Below are positions 7,173 to 14,411 of a stretch of DNA of 19,499 nucleotides, one piece after another (position 1 is the first letter of the stretch; each line of letters opens with the position of its first letter). The notes below the pieces were generated by a model. It saw only the letters and a program-made list of their open reading frames with translations, searched no databases and was not told the DNA's origin. Made by a program: the position numbers and the translations under genes. Source of the DNA: Clostridia bacterium (lineage in GTDB: Bacteria; Bacillota; Clostridia; Oscillospirales; Ruminococcaceae); contig BNZN01000014.1 of assembly GCA_026001145.1 (NCBI GenBank), positions 1 through 19,499 on the forward strand, written 5' to 3'.

Positions 7173-7475
7173 GTGTCGATTTGTCAATGATGAGCAATTC
7201 CCCAAATTCTAAAAATTCTAATTATTTTTGTTGCTTTGTCGTTAGCGAACAAAAAACAGCAAATAAACGATGCCTTCCAAGCATTCCGAAAGTTAAAGCA
7301 CATCGCTTTCTTGTGTTTTGACAAGAAAGGTACCCAAAGAAACAAACCAGAGAGAGGATTGCGAACTCCCTCTCTCTGGACTCTCTCCCACAACGCTTTT
7401 TTCCAGAGTCCAAAGTTGTTTACTATGAGATTTTGAAATTGTTTGGAAAGTCTTACATCAATTGTAACGCTACAG
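7173..7475 (+). repeat. Dispersed intergenic repeat, copy 2 (with hairpin core)
   Basis: This is the longest copy of the family. The left module (CGATTTGTCAATGATGAGCAATT, broken by small differences from copies 1 and 3) is followed by TTGTTGCTTTGTC and AACAAAAAACAGCAAATAAACG. The motif GCCTTCCAAGCATTCCGAAA comes next, then two hairpins (7306-7329 and 7347-7379). The right module (ACGCTTTTTTCCAGAGTCC, AAAGTTGTTTACTATGAG, GTTTGGAAAGTCTTACATCAA) closes it. It fills most of the 7143-7514 gap between the aminopeptidase and tmk. Short open frames on its minus strand resemble ones in the 10480-10868 element only because the DNA is repeated. Confidence 0.75.
7306..7379 (+). other. Twin hairpins inside repeat copy 2
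   Basis: Hairpin 1 is CTTTCTTGT (7306-7314), loop GTTTTG, and ACAAGAAAG (7321-7329), a perfect 9-bp stem. Hairpin 2 is CCAGAGAGAGG (7347-7357), an 11-nt loop containing TTGCGAA, and CCTCTCTCTGG (7369-7379), a perfect 11-bp stem. A third possible stem pairs GGACTCT with AGAGTCC further on. The equivalents at 10699-10772 have different stem bases but the same loops. Neither hairpin is followed directly by a T-run, so these are not plain terminators. Confidence 0.75.
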
Positions 7476-7514
7476 AGTATAAAGGTTTGCTAAAAACGGG
7501 GGAGGCTTTAACGT

Positions 7515-8186
7515 TTGTCAAAACTTATTGTAATAGATGGTCTTGATGGCAGTGGAAAGGCAACGCAAGCAGCAAAGCTTCAAAAAACGCTGCTGCAAAA
7601 GGGTGAAAGGGTAAAGAAGATTTCGTTTCCAGATTATAACGAGAAATCCAGCACACTTGTTAGGATGTATCTGGCCGGTGATTTCGGTTCAGATGCGAAT
7701 CTGGTTAACCCTTATGCGGCCTCGATTTTTTATGCTGTTGATAGGTTCGCGAGTTATAATCTTAGGTGGAAGCAAGATTATTTAAGCTCTGGCTATATTG
7801 TTGCAGACAGGTACACAACATCCAATGCCATTCACCAGATGAGCAAACTCGGTGAAGACGAATGGGAAAGTTTCTTGCATTGGCTAGATGACACTGAATA
7901 TGAGAAATTTGGACTTCCAAGGCCAGATATCGTTATTTATCTTGATGTGAATCCTGAAACTTGCGTGAAGCTGCTAACCAAACGTTGCAACGAAACAACA
8001 GGTGCTTGCAAAGATCTGCATGAACGAGATATAAATTATCTGATAAGATGTCGTAAGGCTGCGATTTATGCGGCTGAGAAGCTGGGTTGGAATGTTATAG
8101 CCTGCTGCGACGAAAATGATTTGCTGCCAGAAGAAATAATCGGGAAACATATATTTGATGTTTTGACAAAAAATAATATTATATAA
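7515..8186 (+). CDS. tmk: Thymidylate kinase-family protein
   Basis: Phosphorylates dTMP to dTDP, the step after ThyX. The P-loop GLDGSGKAT is at residues 9-17, with Ala where most Tmk proteins have Thr or Ser after the Lys. DRYTTSNAIHQ at 98-108 is the DR(Y/H) motif that positions the nucleotide. PDIVIYLDVNPE follows, and a lid region with RCNETTGACKDLHERD. The 223-aa length and the SFPDYNEKSSTLVRMYL segment match a clostridial subgroup of Tmk-like kinases; that subgroup might act on another deoxynucleotide, so the exact substrate is inferred. The start is TTG with a GGGGGAGG ribosome binding site at about 7498-7504. The gene follows the repeat region and probably heads the tmk-to-mltG cluster. 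Confidence 0.88.
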   Translation: MSKLIVIDGLDGSGKATQAAKLQKTLLQKGERVKKISFPDYNEKSSTLVRMYLAGDFGSDANLVNPYAASIFYAVDRFASYNLRWKQDYLSSGYIVADRYTTSNAIHQMSKLGEDEWESFLHWLDDTEYEKFGLPRPDIVIYLDVNPETCVKLLTKRCNETTGACKDLHERDINYLIRCRKAAIYAAEKLGWNVIACCDENDLLPEEIIGKHIFDVLTKNNII

Positions 8187-8237
8187 AAAGCAAGAGATGA
8201 AGAAGGGTAAAATTAGAGAGGAGTGTGGTGTAGAGAA

Positions 8238-8738
8238 ATGGTTTATGTTTTTTTGGCTGATGGATTTGAAGAAGTGGAAGCGATAACGGTTGTGGATATA
8301 CTCAGAAGGAGCGATATTGAAATTAAGATGGTTGGGGTAGGGACAATGACTCCCAAGGGGATGAATAACGTCACCGTTAATGCGGACATCTCGGTTGAAG
8401 AAATAAAGCTGGATGAAGATTTAAAGATGATTGTTTTGCCAGGTGGACTGTCGGGTGCAGCTACTTTGCAAAATTCTGAAGATGTAACAAAGTGTTTGGA
8501 ATATGCAAGCAAAAGAGAACTTTATATCGCAGCGATATGTGTTGCTCCGGTGATTTTGGGAAAAAACAAAATACTCATTGGCAAAAAAGCCGTTTGTTTC
8601 CCGGGGTTTGAAGACACGCTAGTTGGTGCAATAGTCGGAAAAGAGGACGTAGTTGTGGATGACAATGTTATCACAGCAAAGGATATGGAGGTGGCGATGC
8701 CTTTTGCAAAAACATTGGTTGATTTGTTGAAAGGGTAA
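8238..8738 (+). CDS. DJ-1/PfpI-family protein
   Basis: Member of the DJ-1/ThiJ/PfpI superfamily (YajL-like), small cytosolic proteins linked to glyoxalase/deglycase-type or stress roles. The N-terminus MVYVFLADGFEEVEA carries the conserved Glu near residue 11, and the nucleophile elbow AAICVAP puts the Cys at residue 101. LGKNKILIGKKAVCFPG and the C-terminal VVDDNVITAKDME are typical. The ATG at 8238 is preferred because the family starts right there; an in-frame GTG at 8223 would add five residues but sits on top of the GAGAGGAG motif. At 166 aa it is a normal single-domain length. It lies between tmk and the cyclo-ligase, and the biological substrate cannot be assigned. Confidence 0.88.
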   Translation: MVYVFLADGFEEVEAITVVDILRRSDIEIKMVGVGTMTPKGMNNVTVNADISVEEIKLDEDLKMIVLPGGLSGAATLQNSEDVTKCLEYASKRELYIAAICVAPVILGKNKILIGKKAVCFPGFEDTLVGAIVGKEDVVVDDNVITAKDMEVAMPFAKTLVDLLKG

Positions 8739-8802
8739 AAGAAGAAGCAAAAGACAAATTTTATGATGGTTAATGATGATAATCGAAAAGGAGAAATAAA
8801 AG

Positions 8803-9441
8803 ATGAAAAAGCTTAAGATCGAGTGGAATGAATCAGATGACCAAATTGATTTAGTCGCAGCCAAAAAAACAATTCGGGATTTGGGCAAGAAAGCGCGTGA
8901 AGAAATGGATCCGGGAGAAAAAGAGCGTCGGGAAAAGGTGATAACAGAGAGACTCGTAGCTATGAAGGAATATAAGGAAGCGAATGTTTTGTTGACTTAT
9001 TTTTCTAGTAATTTGGAGATCAGCACAAGAAAGCTTCTCGAAATAGCATGGCAAGACAGCAAAATTATAGGCATTCCGAAATATGACAAAAGCACGGGAA
9101 CAATGGCGTTTTATGCAGTCAATTCATTTCAAGACATAAAAGTTGATGAGAACGGTTTTGGTGAACCCTCTTGCAAGGCTATACTTACTGATTTTGGCCA
9201 AAGTATATGCGTAGTTCCGGCTCTTATTTTTGATTATAGAGGGTTCCGAATTGGTTATGGAACAGGATTTTATGATAGATTTCTAGCTACTTATCCGGGA
9301 ACAAAAATTGGAGTAACTCTGAGCGCACTTGTACAGCGAGCTATTCCAAAAGAAGATACTGATGTAGGTGTGGATTATATAGTTACGGAAAAATTTACAA
9401 AACATGTGGGGAAAGCATTATTAGTTCAGGGGAGGATGTGA
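8803..9441 (+). CDS. 5-formyltetrahydrofolate cyclo-ligase
   Basis: Converts 5-formyl-THF to 5,10-methenyl-THF with ATP, returning stored folate to the active pool. The signature GYGTGFYDRF starts at residue 151 (family GYGxGYYDR), and IGIPKY, VPALIFDYRGFRIG and VGVDYIVTE are in the expected places. The N-terminal helix KKTIRDLGKKAREEMDP is the usual substrate-binding start but here is preceded by about 18 extra residues. AAAAGGAG upstream of the ATG supports the start. It ends 1 nt before the mltG start, so the two are probably cotranscribed. It complements folC and thyX at the left of the window. Confidence 0.93.
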   Translation: MKKLKIEWNESDDQIDLVAAKKTIRDLGKKAREEMDPGEKERREKVITERLVAMKEYKEANVLLTYFSSNLEISTRKLLEIAWQDSKIIGIPKYDKSTGTMAFYAVNSFQDIKVDENGFGEPSCKAILTDFGQSICVVPALIFDYRGFRIGYGTGFYDRFLATYPGTKIGVTLSALVQRAIPKEDTDVGVDYIVTEKFTKHVGKALLVQGRM

Positions 9442-9442
9442 T

Positions 9443-10477
9443 TTGAGCAGGAATAAAAATGTTTGGTTGCCAATAGTCGCGGTTTTGAGTGTTGCTATTT
9501 TCATTTCTTGGCTGGTTTTTTTTGCTGGAATAGACATGTTGGGTTGGAGGAAAGAATCTGATGATGTCACATTGCAGGTTGAATCTGCAAGCTTGAAAGA
9601 TGTGGCCACAAGGCTCAAAAATGAGGGCGTTATAAAAAGCAAATATCTGTTTATTACTTATGAAAAGTTATATCGCAAAGCAGGCAAAGTCAAAGACAAC
9701 TTCGGAACGGGGCGGTTTAAGTTAAATAAGAGCATGTCCTATAATGCAATCATTAGAAATTTGACACAACCACCCCTGAAAACTGTCACAGTAGATCTTC
9801 TACCCGGGATGACCGTGCGTGATATTGCCAAGAAACTTGCAAAGGAAAAAGTTTGCAAAGAAGACGATTTCTTTGAAGTTTTAAACAAAGGGTATTTTGA
9901 TTACGAATTCTTGAAGCAAATCCCAGAGAATAAGCTGCGATTCGGCAAATATGAAGGATATTTTTGTCCCGATAAATATGAGTTTTATGTGGGTGAGTCT
10001 CCAAAAGCCGTGATTAACAAATTTTTCAAAAACTTTGAATCGAAGCGCGCGGAATATTCGAAAGAATTTGAAAACACAAAATTTAATTTAGATGAAGCGA
10101 TTATTCTAGCGTCAATTGTGGAAAAAGAGGCGGGCAGTGGCGATGAAACCGAAACGGTTGCCGCTGTGTTTGTGAACAGATTAAAGAAGCCGGCTGAATA
10201 TCCCCTGTTGAATGCAGATCCTACCAGAGAATACGTTGAAAACTATATAAAGCCATATATTGACAATAAAAATCAAGAAATGTATGATGCATACAATACA
10301 GATAAGCGTAATGGCCTCCCGGTTGGGCCAATTTGCAACCCGAGCATTAGATCGATAAAAGCGGTGCTAAACCCACCTGAAACGGATTATTATTACTTCT
10401 TTACAGAGAATAAGAAATTTTATTGGTCAAAAACTCTGCCTGAGCACGCGGCACAACTAAGAAAATATCAAAAATAA
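9443..10477 (+). CDS. mltG: Endolytic murein transglycosylase MltG
   Basis: Membrane-anchored lytic transglycosylase (YceG family) that cuts nascent glycan strands and sets their length. One N-terminal membrane helix (VWLPIVAVLSVAIFISWLVF, residues about 6-25) is followed by an extracytoplasmic LysM-like part and the YceG catalytic domain. The catalytic Glu lies in ASIVEKEAGS (E227, second Glu at 229). VFVNRLKKPAEYPLLNADPT and YNTDKRNGLPVGPICNPS are the family's conserved blocks. The start is TTG with GGGGAGG about 7 nt upstream. At 344 aa it is a normal length and looks intact. A MITE-like element begins 3 nt after the stop. Confidence 0.95.
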   Translation: MSRNKNVWLPIVAVLSVAIFISWLVFFAGIDMLGWRKESDDVTLQVESASLKDVATRLKNEGVIKSKYLFITYEKLYRKAGKVKDNFGTGRFKLNKSMSYNAIIRNLTQPPLKTVTVDLLPGMTVRDIAKKLAKEKVCKEDDFFEVLNKGYFDYEFLKQIPENKLRFGKYEGYFCPDKYEFYVGESPKAVINKFFKNFESKRAEYSKEFENTKFNLDEAIILASIVEKEAGSGDETETVAAVFVNRLKKPAEYPLLNADPTREYVENYIKPYIDNKNQEMYDAYNTDKRNGLPVGPICNPSIRSIKAVLNPPETDYYYFFTENKKFYWSKTLPEHAAQLRKYQK

Positions 10478-10479
10478 TA

Positions 10480-10868
10480 AAATTTCGGTTCTACTCCAAT
10501 TGTCGTAACGGATTTGGACAAGCAAGTTCAAAGTTGGCAGCAATGAGACATGGCTCTTTTCGTCTTCTTGCAAACAGCAATTGCAATTGCTGCAAAACGC
10601 CAAGCCGTTTGCGTTTCAAACGCTCTGAGATTTTGAGCAAGTTTGCTTTTTCACGTGCTTTCCAAACATTCCGAAAATCAAAGCAAAACCGCCTTCTCGA
10701 ACTTTTTTGTGTTTTGACAAAAAAGTTCCAAAAAAACAAACCAGGGAAGGAATTGCGATTTTCCTTCCCTGGACCCATCCTTGAAACGCTTTTTGCCAAA
10801 GTCTAGGGTTATTGCTTTTGGCTTTGCAAATCAAACTTATTACGATTTTGGGAGTAGAACCAAAATTT
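10480..10868. mobile_element. MITE-like element with terminal inverted repeats
   Basis: The ends at 10480-10508 and 10840-10868 are inverted copies of each other (24 of 29 positions match by hand), sharing AAATTT, GGTTCTACTCC and TCGTAA. The 389-bp interior has no convincing gene. It contains the 18-bp palindrome CAGCAATTGCAATTGCTG, the family motif GCTTTCCAAACATTCCG, two perfect hairpins (10699-10772), and a right part (CGCTTTTTGCCAAAGTCTAGGGTT) like that of copy 2. A clear target duplication is not visible. It fills the gap between mltG and potA. A non-autonomous mobile element is the best reading, but a large structured RNA is possible. Confidence 0.6.
10699..10772 (+). other. Twin hairpins inside the MITE-like element
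   Basis: Hairpin 1 is GAACTTTTTTGT (10699-10710), loop GTTTTG, and ACAAAAAAGTTC (10717-10728), a perfect 12-bp stem. Hairpin 2 is CCAGGGAAGGAA (10741-10752), loop TTGCGATT, and TTCCTTCCCTGG (10761-10772), also a perfect 12-bp stem. The loops GTTTTG and TTGCGA match those at 7306-7379, while the stems differ with paired changes on both sides. Confidence 0.8.
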
Positions 10869-10895
10869 CTTGAAAGGGGCGTAAAATTAAAGCTT

Positions 10896-11951
10896 TTGAA
10901 AAGTGACGTGATTATCAAACTTTCGGAAATTTGTGCAGACTTTGATGACGAAAGAATCCTAAACGGCATCAATCTAAATATACATAATAAGTCGTTTGCA
11001 ACATTGCTTGGTCCATCGGGATGCGGGAAGACGACAACGCTTAGAATAATTGGGGGATTTGAAAGACCAACAAGTGGTCGCTTATTCTTTGAAGGTGTGG
11101 ATATCACCAATCTGCCGCCATATAAAAGAAAAGTAAACACGGTTTTTCAGAAATATGCCTTATTTCCCCATCTGAATGTTTATGAAAACATAGCATTTGG
11201 TCTTAAGATTAAGAATTTTTCAAAAAAAGAAATCAGCCTTAAAGTGGGCGAAATGCTCGAACTCGTTAATCTTTCCTCGTTTGACAAAAGGAGCATAGAC
11301 AGACTTTCGGGTGGGCAGCAACAGCGGGTTGCAATCGCCAGAGCGCTTGTTAACAGCCCTCAGGTTTTGCTTCTTGACGAGCCTTTGGGGGCGCTTGATC
11401 TTAAGCTTCGAAAAGATATGCAAGCGGAACTCAAAAGGATTCAGCAGAGTTTGGAAATTACGTTTATCTATGTTACTCACGACCAAGAAGAGGCGCTGAC
11501 TATGTCAGACATTGTGATCGTAATGAACCAGGGCGAAATTCAACAGATTGGGACACCAATTGACATTTATAATGAACCAGAGAATGCTTTTGTGGCCGAC
11601 TTTATCGGGGAAAGCAACATTATCGATGGCACAATGAAAGAAGATTTTTTGGCGAATTTTCTTGGCAATAATTTTGTTTGCGTAGATGGCGGCTTTTCGC
11701 CCGATGAGTCGGTTGATGTTGTTATCAGGCCAGAAGACGTCAACGTTGTTGATGATGCCACGATGAAGTTGACAGGGATTGTGAAAAGCATTATTTTCAA
11801 GGGTGTTCATTATGAGATGGTTGTGGATTCATGTGGTTATTCATGGTTGATTCACTCAACTGTTCCGCAAGAGCCCGGCAAGATGATTGGGCTCGAGGTT
11901 GCTCCAAATGATATACATATTATGAAGAAAAGAGACACGTCGAACGCATGA
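10896..11951 (+). CDS. potA: Polyamine ABC transporter ATP-binding protein
   Basis: Energises uptake of spermidine/putrescine. Walker [10 protein letters not shown] is at residues 39-47, the signature LSGGQQQR at about 137-144, Walker B LLLDEP with the DEP at 161-163, and the H-loop in [12 protein letters not shown]-terminal TOBE domain follows ([23 protein letters not shown], and [11 protein letters not shown]). The start is chosen at the TTG at 10896 (351 aa) because it gives [19 protein letters not shown], the normal PotA beginning; GAAAGGGG lies about 16 nt upstream, a little far. The frame is open back to 10812, but that part is inside the MITE-like element. The potB permease follows 325 nt later, across another repeat. 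Polyamine specificity is by family resemblance. Confidence 0.9.
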   Translation: MKSDVIIKLSEICADFDDERILNGINLNIHNKSFATLLGPSGCGKTTTLRIIGGFERPTSGRLFFEGVDITNLPPYKRKVNTVFQKYALFPHLNVYENIAFGLKIKNFSKKEISLKVGEMLELVNLSSFDKRSIDRLSGGQQQRVAIARALVNSPQVLLLDEPLGALDLKLRKDMQAELKRIQQSLEITFIYVTHDQEEALTMSDIVIVMNQGEIQQIGTPIDIYNEPENAFVADFIGESNIIDGTMKEDFLANFLGNNFVCVDGGFSPDESVDVVIRPEDVNVVDDATMKLTGIVKSIIFKGVHYEMVVDSCGYSWLIHSTVPQEPGKMIGLEVAPNDIHIMKKRDTSNA

Positions 11952-11975
11952 GATAAATTTTGGGCTGACCGGAAT

Positions 11976-12191
11976 TGTAGATTTGTCAAGGATGTGAGAC
12001 CAGCAATTTTCCATATTCTAATTATCTTTGTTGATTTGTCATGAGCAAACAAAAACGTCAAATAAACGATGCTTTCCAAACATTCCGGAATTCGCAACAA
12101 ACTCGCCTTCTAGAACTTTTTTGTCAAAGTGCAGGGTTGTTTGCTATGAGATTTGGAAATCGTTTGGAAAGTCTTACATCAATACTCTACA
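11976..12191 (+). repeat. Dispersed intergenic repeat, copy 3 (between potA and potB)
   Basis: The left end TGTAGATTTGTCAA and the right end CTCTACA form short inverted termini (TGTAGA/TCTACA). Inside them ATGTGAGAC (left) faces GTCTTACAT (right), which is an inverted match at 8 of 9. The body has GCTTTCCAAACATTCCGGAATT and CGCCTTCTAGAACTTTTTTGTC, then skips the hairpin core and joins the right module AGGGTTGTTTGCTATGAG and GTTTGGAAAGTCTTACATCAA. The first 90 bases are almost identical to copy 1. The repeat occupies most of the 325-bp potA-potB gap. Confidence 0.75.
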
Positions 12192-12245
12192 GAAACAAAT
12201 TTTGAGATGATTGGAAATGCATGTGAAATTAAGTAAATAATAAGC

Positions 12246-12251
12246 TATAAT
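12246..12251 (+). promoter_or_regulatory. Possible -10 box for potB
   Basis: A perfect TATAAT lies 26 nt before the potB TTG start and just after repeat copy 3. No good -35 box is found at the right distance (TGTGAA at 12222-12227 is weak). If used, potB would have its own promoter downstream of the repeat. Confidence 0.3.
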
Positions 12252-12276
12252 AAGTTTTGAAAGGCAGGGTTGAAAT

Positions 12277-13092
12277 TTGAACAGGATGAAGGTGCTTTCG
12301 TTGCCGTATATGTTGTGGGTGTGCCTTTTTACCATAGTTCCATTGATGATTGTTCTGTTCTTTGCTCTGACCACAAAAAATGGTGAAATGACCATCGAAA
12401 ATATCTCGAATGTTGGACAGTATTTCTCGGTGGTAATTAAATCGATTTTGCTTGCCGGTGTGGTAACCTTGGCCTCTTTGTTGATCGCATACCCGTTTTC
12501 TTATATCCTTTCTAGAATGGAATATAAAACAGGCTATTTCATTTTGCTTATTGCGTTGTTGCCAATGTGGGTGAATTTTTTGTTAAGGGCATATGCGTGG
12601 GTTACAATTCTTGAAAAGAATGGCCTTTTGAACAGAGTTTTGAGTTTTTTTTGTTCTTGGAAATTGGATATAATTAACACGAAAATAGCAGTTGCAATTG
12701 GCATGATCTATAATTATCTGCCGTTCATGGCACTGGCACTTTTTTCGGCTATGCGCAAGATAAACGGTGGGATGATTGAAGCGGCGCAAGACCTTGGTGC
12801 CGGTGGTTTTGGGGTGTTTAGAAAAGTAGTTTTGCCGCTTTCTATGCCGGGAGTAATCAGCGGTGTGAATATGGTTTTTGTCCCTGCGGTCAGCACATTC
12901 ATCATCTCGCGAATGCTGGGTGGTGGCAGCAACATGTTGATTGGCGACTTGATTGACATGCAATTTTTGGGAAATGCCTATAATCCGCATGTGGGTGCGG
13001 CAATTTCGCTGGTTTTGATGATATTAACTTTGTTATGCATGAGCCTTATGAATCAGTTTGGGAGTGAAGACATGGAGGGAAAGTTAATCTGA
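12277..13092 (+). CDS. potB: Polyamine ABC transporter permease
   Basis: Inner-membrane subunit of the spermidine/putrescine importer. About six membrane helices are visible, starting with VLSLPYMLWVCLFTIVPLMI and SILLAGVVTLASLLIAYPFS. The EAA loop that docks PotA is EAAQDLGA at residues 168-175, followed by VLPLSMPGVISGVNMVF. At 271 aa it is a normal PotB length. The start is TTG with AAAGGCAGGG about 8 nt upstream; an ATG three codons later is possible. In most genomes potC and potD come next, but here the next gene is an unrelated hydrolase, so the transporter's second permease and binding protein are missing from this locus. Confidence 0.92.
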   Translation: MNRMKVLSLPYMLWVCLFTIVPLMIVLFFALTTKNGEMTIENISNVGQYFSVVIKSILLAGVVTLASLLIAYPFSYILSRMEYKTGYFILLIALLPMWVNFLLRAYAWVTILEKNGLLNRVLSFFCSWKLDIINTKIAVAIGMIYNYLPFMALALFSAMRKINGGMIEAAQDLGAGGFGVFRKVVLPLSMPGVISGVNMVFVPAVSTFIISRMLGGGSNMLIGDLIDMQFLGNAYNPHVGAAISLVLMILTLLCMSLMNQFGSEDMEGKLI

Positions 13093-13181
13093 AAGAGAAT
13101 ATCATCCAATTTGTCTCTTTTGGAGACTTTCGGTGAAAATTCAGAATGCGAAGCCCATTATCCTATCCCCCAATTGTTTCT

Positions 13182-13380
13182 TTTGAAAGCGAGTTTTCAA
13201 ATTAAAAGAAAAGTTCGAGAAGGTGGATTGGCTCCGAACTCCGGTATACTTGAGGAGAAAGTGAAAGCGAGTGTGCTTTGGGAATTCGGCATGCTTGAAA
13301 AGCACGTGAAAGTGAAAATAAGTAAATTCCGGAATGCTCGGAAAGCAAGTGAGAATAGAACGGGAAGCAAGTGGAAATAG
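13182..13380 (-). repeat. Inverted repeat copy with three degenerate tandem units
   Basis: Read on the minus strand this holds the family motifs GCTTTCCGAGCATTCCGGAA and TTCTCGAACTTTT. Part of it is amplified into three units starting near 13237, 13283 and 13325 on the plus strand (AACTCCGGTATACTTGAG, AATTCGGCATGCTTGAAA, AATTCCGGAATGCTCGGA), each followed by an A/G-rich GTGA segment, so the period is about 42-46 bp. At its edge TTTGAAA-GCGAGT-TTTCAAA forms a small hairpin. It fills the 13093-13412 gap after potB. A frame of 89 codons runs through it, but its translation follows the repeat units and I do not regard it as a gene. Confidence 0.6.
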
Positions 13381-13412
13381 AAGAAGTTTAAAAGAAGAGG
13401 GTAGATTCTGAA

Positions 13413-14390
13413 ATGCAAGAAAAGAAGAAAAAATCAAAGTGGAACGAGAAGAAAGTTTTAGTAAGCGTTTTGTCAACGCGAGCAATAGAAAGATCTGGCA
13501 ATCGGAAATTATCAAGCTTTTCAAACTCTGCAAGCTCTATGCTTAAAAAAGTCAAGAAAGAATGTGACTGGTGGATAGCTTGGAAAGAACGCAATGAACA
13601 TATTCCGTTTTGTGACGAACAAATCACATCTTTTGATGGTTTGAAACTGGTTGGCCGTTCATTTCTTCAACCCGACACAGTCAAAAAATGGGTTATTGTC
13701 GTCCCCGGTTTTACCGGGAACAAATTGAAAATGCTTGATTATGTGCAAATTTTTTATAAACAGGGCTTTAATGTGTTGCTGGTTTGTTGCAGAGGTCGTG
13801 GGAAAAGCGAAGGCGATCATGTAACAATGGGGTGGCTTGACCGACTGGATATCGTTTTGTGGGTAAACAAACTGGTAATAACTTCGCCGGATAGTCAAAT
13901 TGTATTATTTGGGCTTTCTGCTGGTGGAGCGGCTGTTATGATGGCCGCAGGCGAAGAGTTGCTTCCAAATGTGAAATGTGTGATTGAGGATTGTGGATAT
14001 AGCTCTGTTTGGGACTTGTTTTCAAGGCAACTCGGAGATCGGTTTAATTTATCGATTCCCGTGGTGCGCAAGGCCGCAGACACTTTTGCACGTAGCTGTG
14101 GTGGGCTTGATTTGAAGAAAGCATCGGCAGTTGAACAGCTTAAGAAAGCCAAAATACCGGTTATGTTTATTCACGGTAGCGAGGACAATATCGTTTTGAC
14201 CAACATGGTCCATGATTGTTTTAATGCAGCACCCACAGAAAAAGAATTGTATATCGTGGAAGGCGCAGGTCACGGCCAAGCACTCCTAGCAGACCCTGCT
14301 GAATATATCAAGCGCCTCTTCGGATTTATTAATAAATATATTGAAGATCAGGCCGAAAAGAACAATAACGCAATAGTGGCGTTGGAATAA
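13413..14390 (+). CDS. Alpha/beta hydrolase, YqkD-like, without membrane anchor
   Basis: Serine hydrolase of the COG1073/YqkD type. The nucleophile Ser169 is in GLSAGGA, the acid Asp258 in HGSEDN, and His287 in GAGHGQA, so the triad is complete. The core is very similar to the hydrolase at 15937-16893 (shared AAGEELLPNVKCVIEDCGYSS-type block and KASAVEQLKKAK). Both begin MQE-K-KSKWN-KKVL, but here the membrane helix that follows in the paralog is replaced by a polar Ser/Arg/Lys-rich stretch, so this one is predicted cytosolic. The oxyanion His-Gly pair is Pro-Gly here (VVPGFTGN), and the DCRGYG block has become CCRGRG. These changes suggest relaxed selection or a new role. The start is ATG with GAAGAGGG about 11 nt upstream. 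Substrate unknown. Confidence 0.87.
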   Translation: MQEKKKKSKWNEKKVLVSVLSTRAIERSGNRKLSSFSNSASSMLKKVKKECDWWIAWKERNEHIPFCDEQITSFDGLKLVGRSFLQPDTVKKWVIVVPGFTGNKLKMLDYVQIFYKQGFNVLLVCCRGRGKSEGDHVTMGWLDRLDIVLWVNKLVITSPDSQIVLFGLSAGGAAVMMAAGEELLPNVKCVIEDCGYSSVWDLFSRQLGDRFNLSIPVVRKAADTFARSCGGLDLKKASAVEQLKKAKIPVMFIHGSEDNIVLTNMVHDCFNAAPTEKELYIVEGAGHGQALLADPAEYIKRLFGFINKYIEDQAEKNNNAIVALE

Positions 14391-14411
14391 TTCAAGAAAG
14401 GGACATATTCC

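Noticed and set aside
7306..7379. Reading the twin hairpins as ordinary Rho-independent terminators
   Set aside because: Neither stem is followed by a T-run, the loops are conserved between copies, and the same pair occurs inside an element with inverted ends.
7184..7393. Minus-strand open frames at 7184-7393 and 10491-10799 (and 10616-11140) whose peptides look alike (FRNxWKA, GLFxW)
   Set aside because: The likeness follows from the repeated DNA and hairpins beneath them; there are no ribosome binding sites and the frames are interrupted in the other copies.
10812..10895. Longer potA starting at 10812
   Set aside because: The extra 28 residues lie partly in the MITE-like element's terminal repeat and do not match PotA N-termini; the TTG at 10896 fits the family.
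13111..13380. Plus-strand open frame of 89 codons after potB
   Set aside because: It runs through the tandem repeat units, has no good RBS and its amino acid pattern mirrors the DNA repeat.
13237..13380. CRISPR array at the tandem units
   Set aside because: Only three degenerate units, no constant spacer length or unique spacers, and no cas genes.
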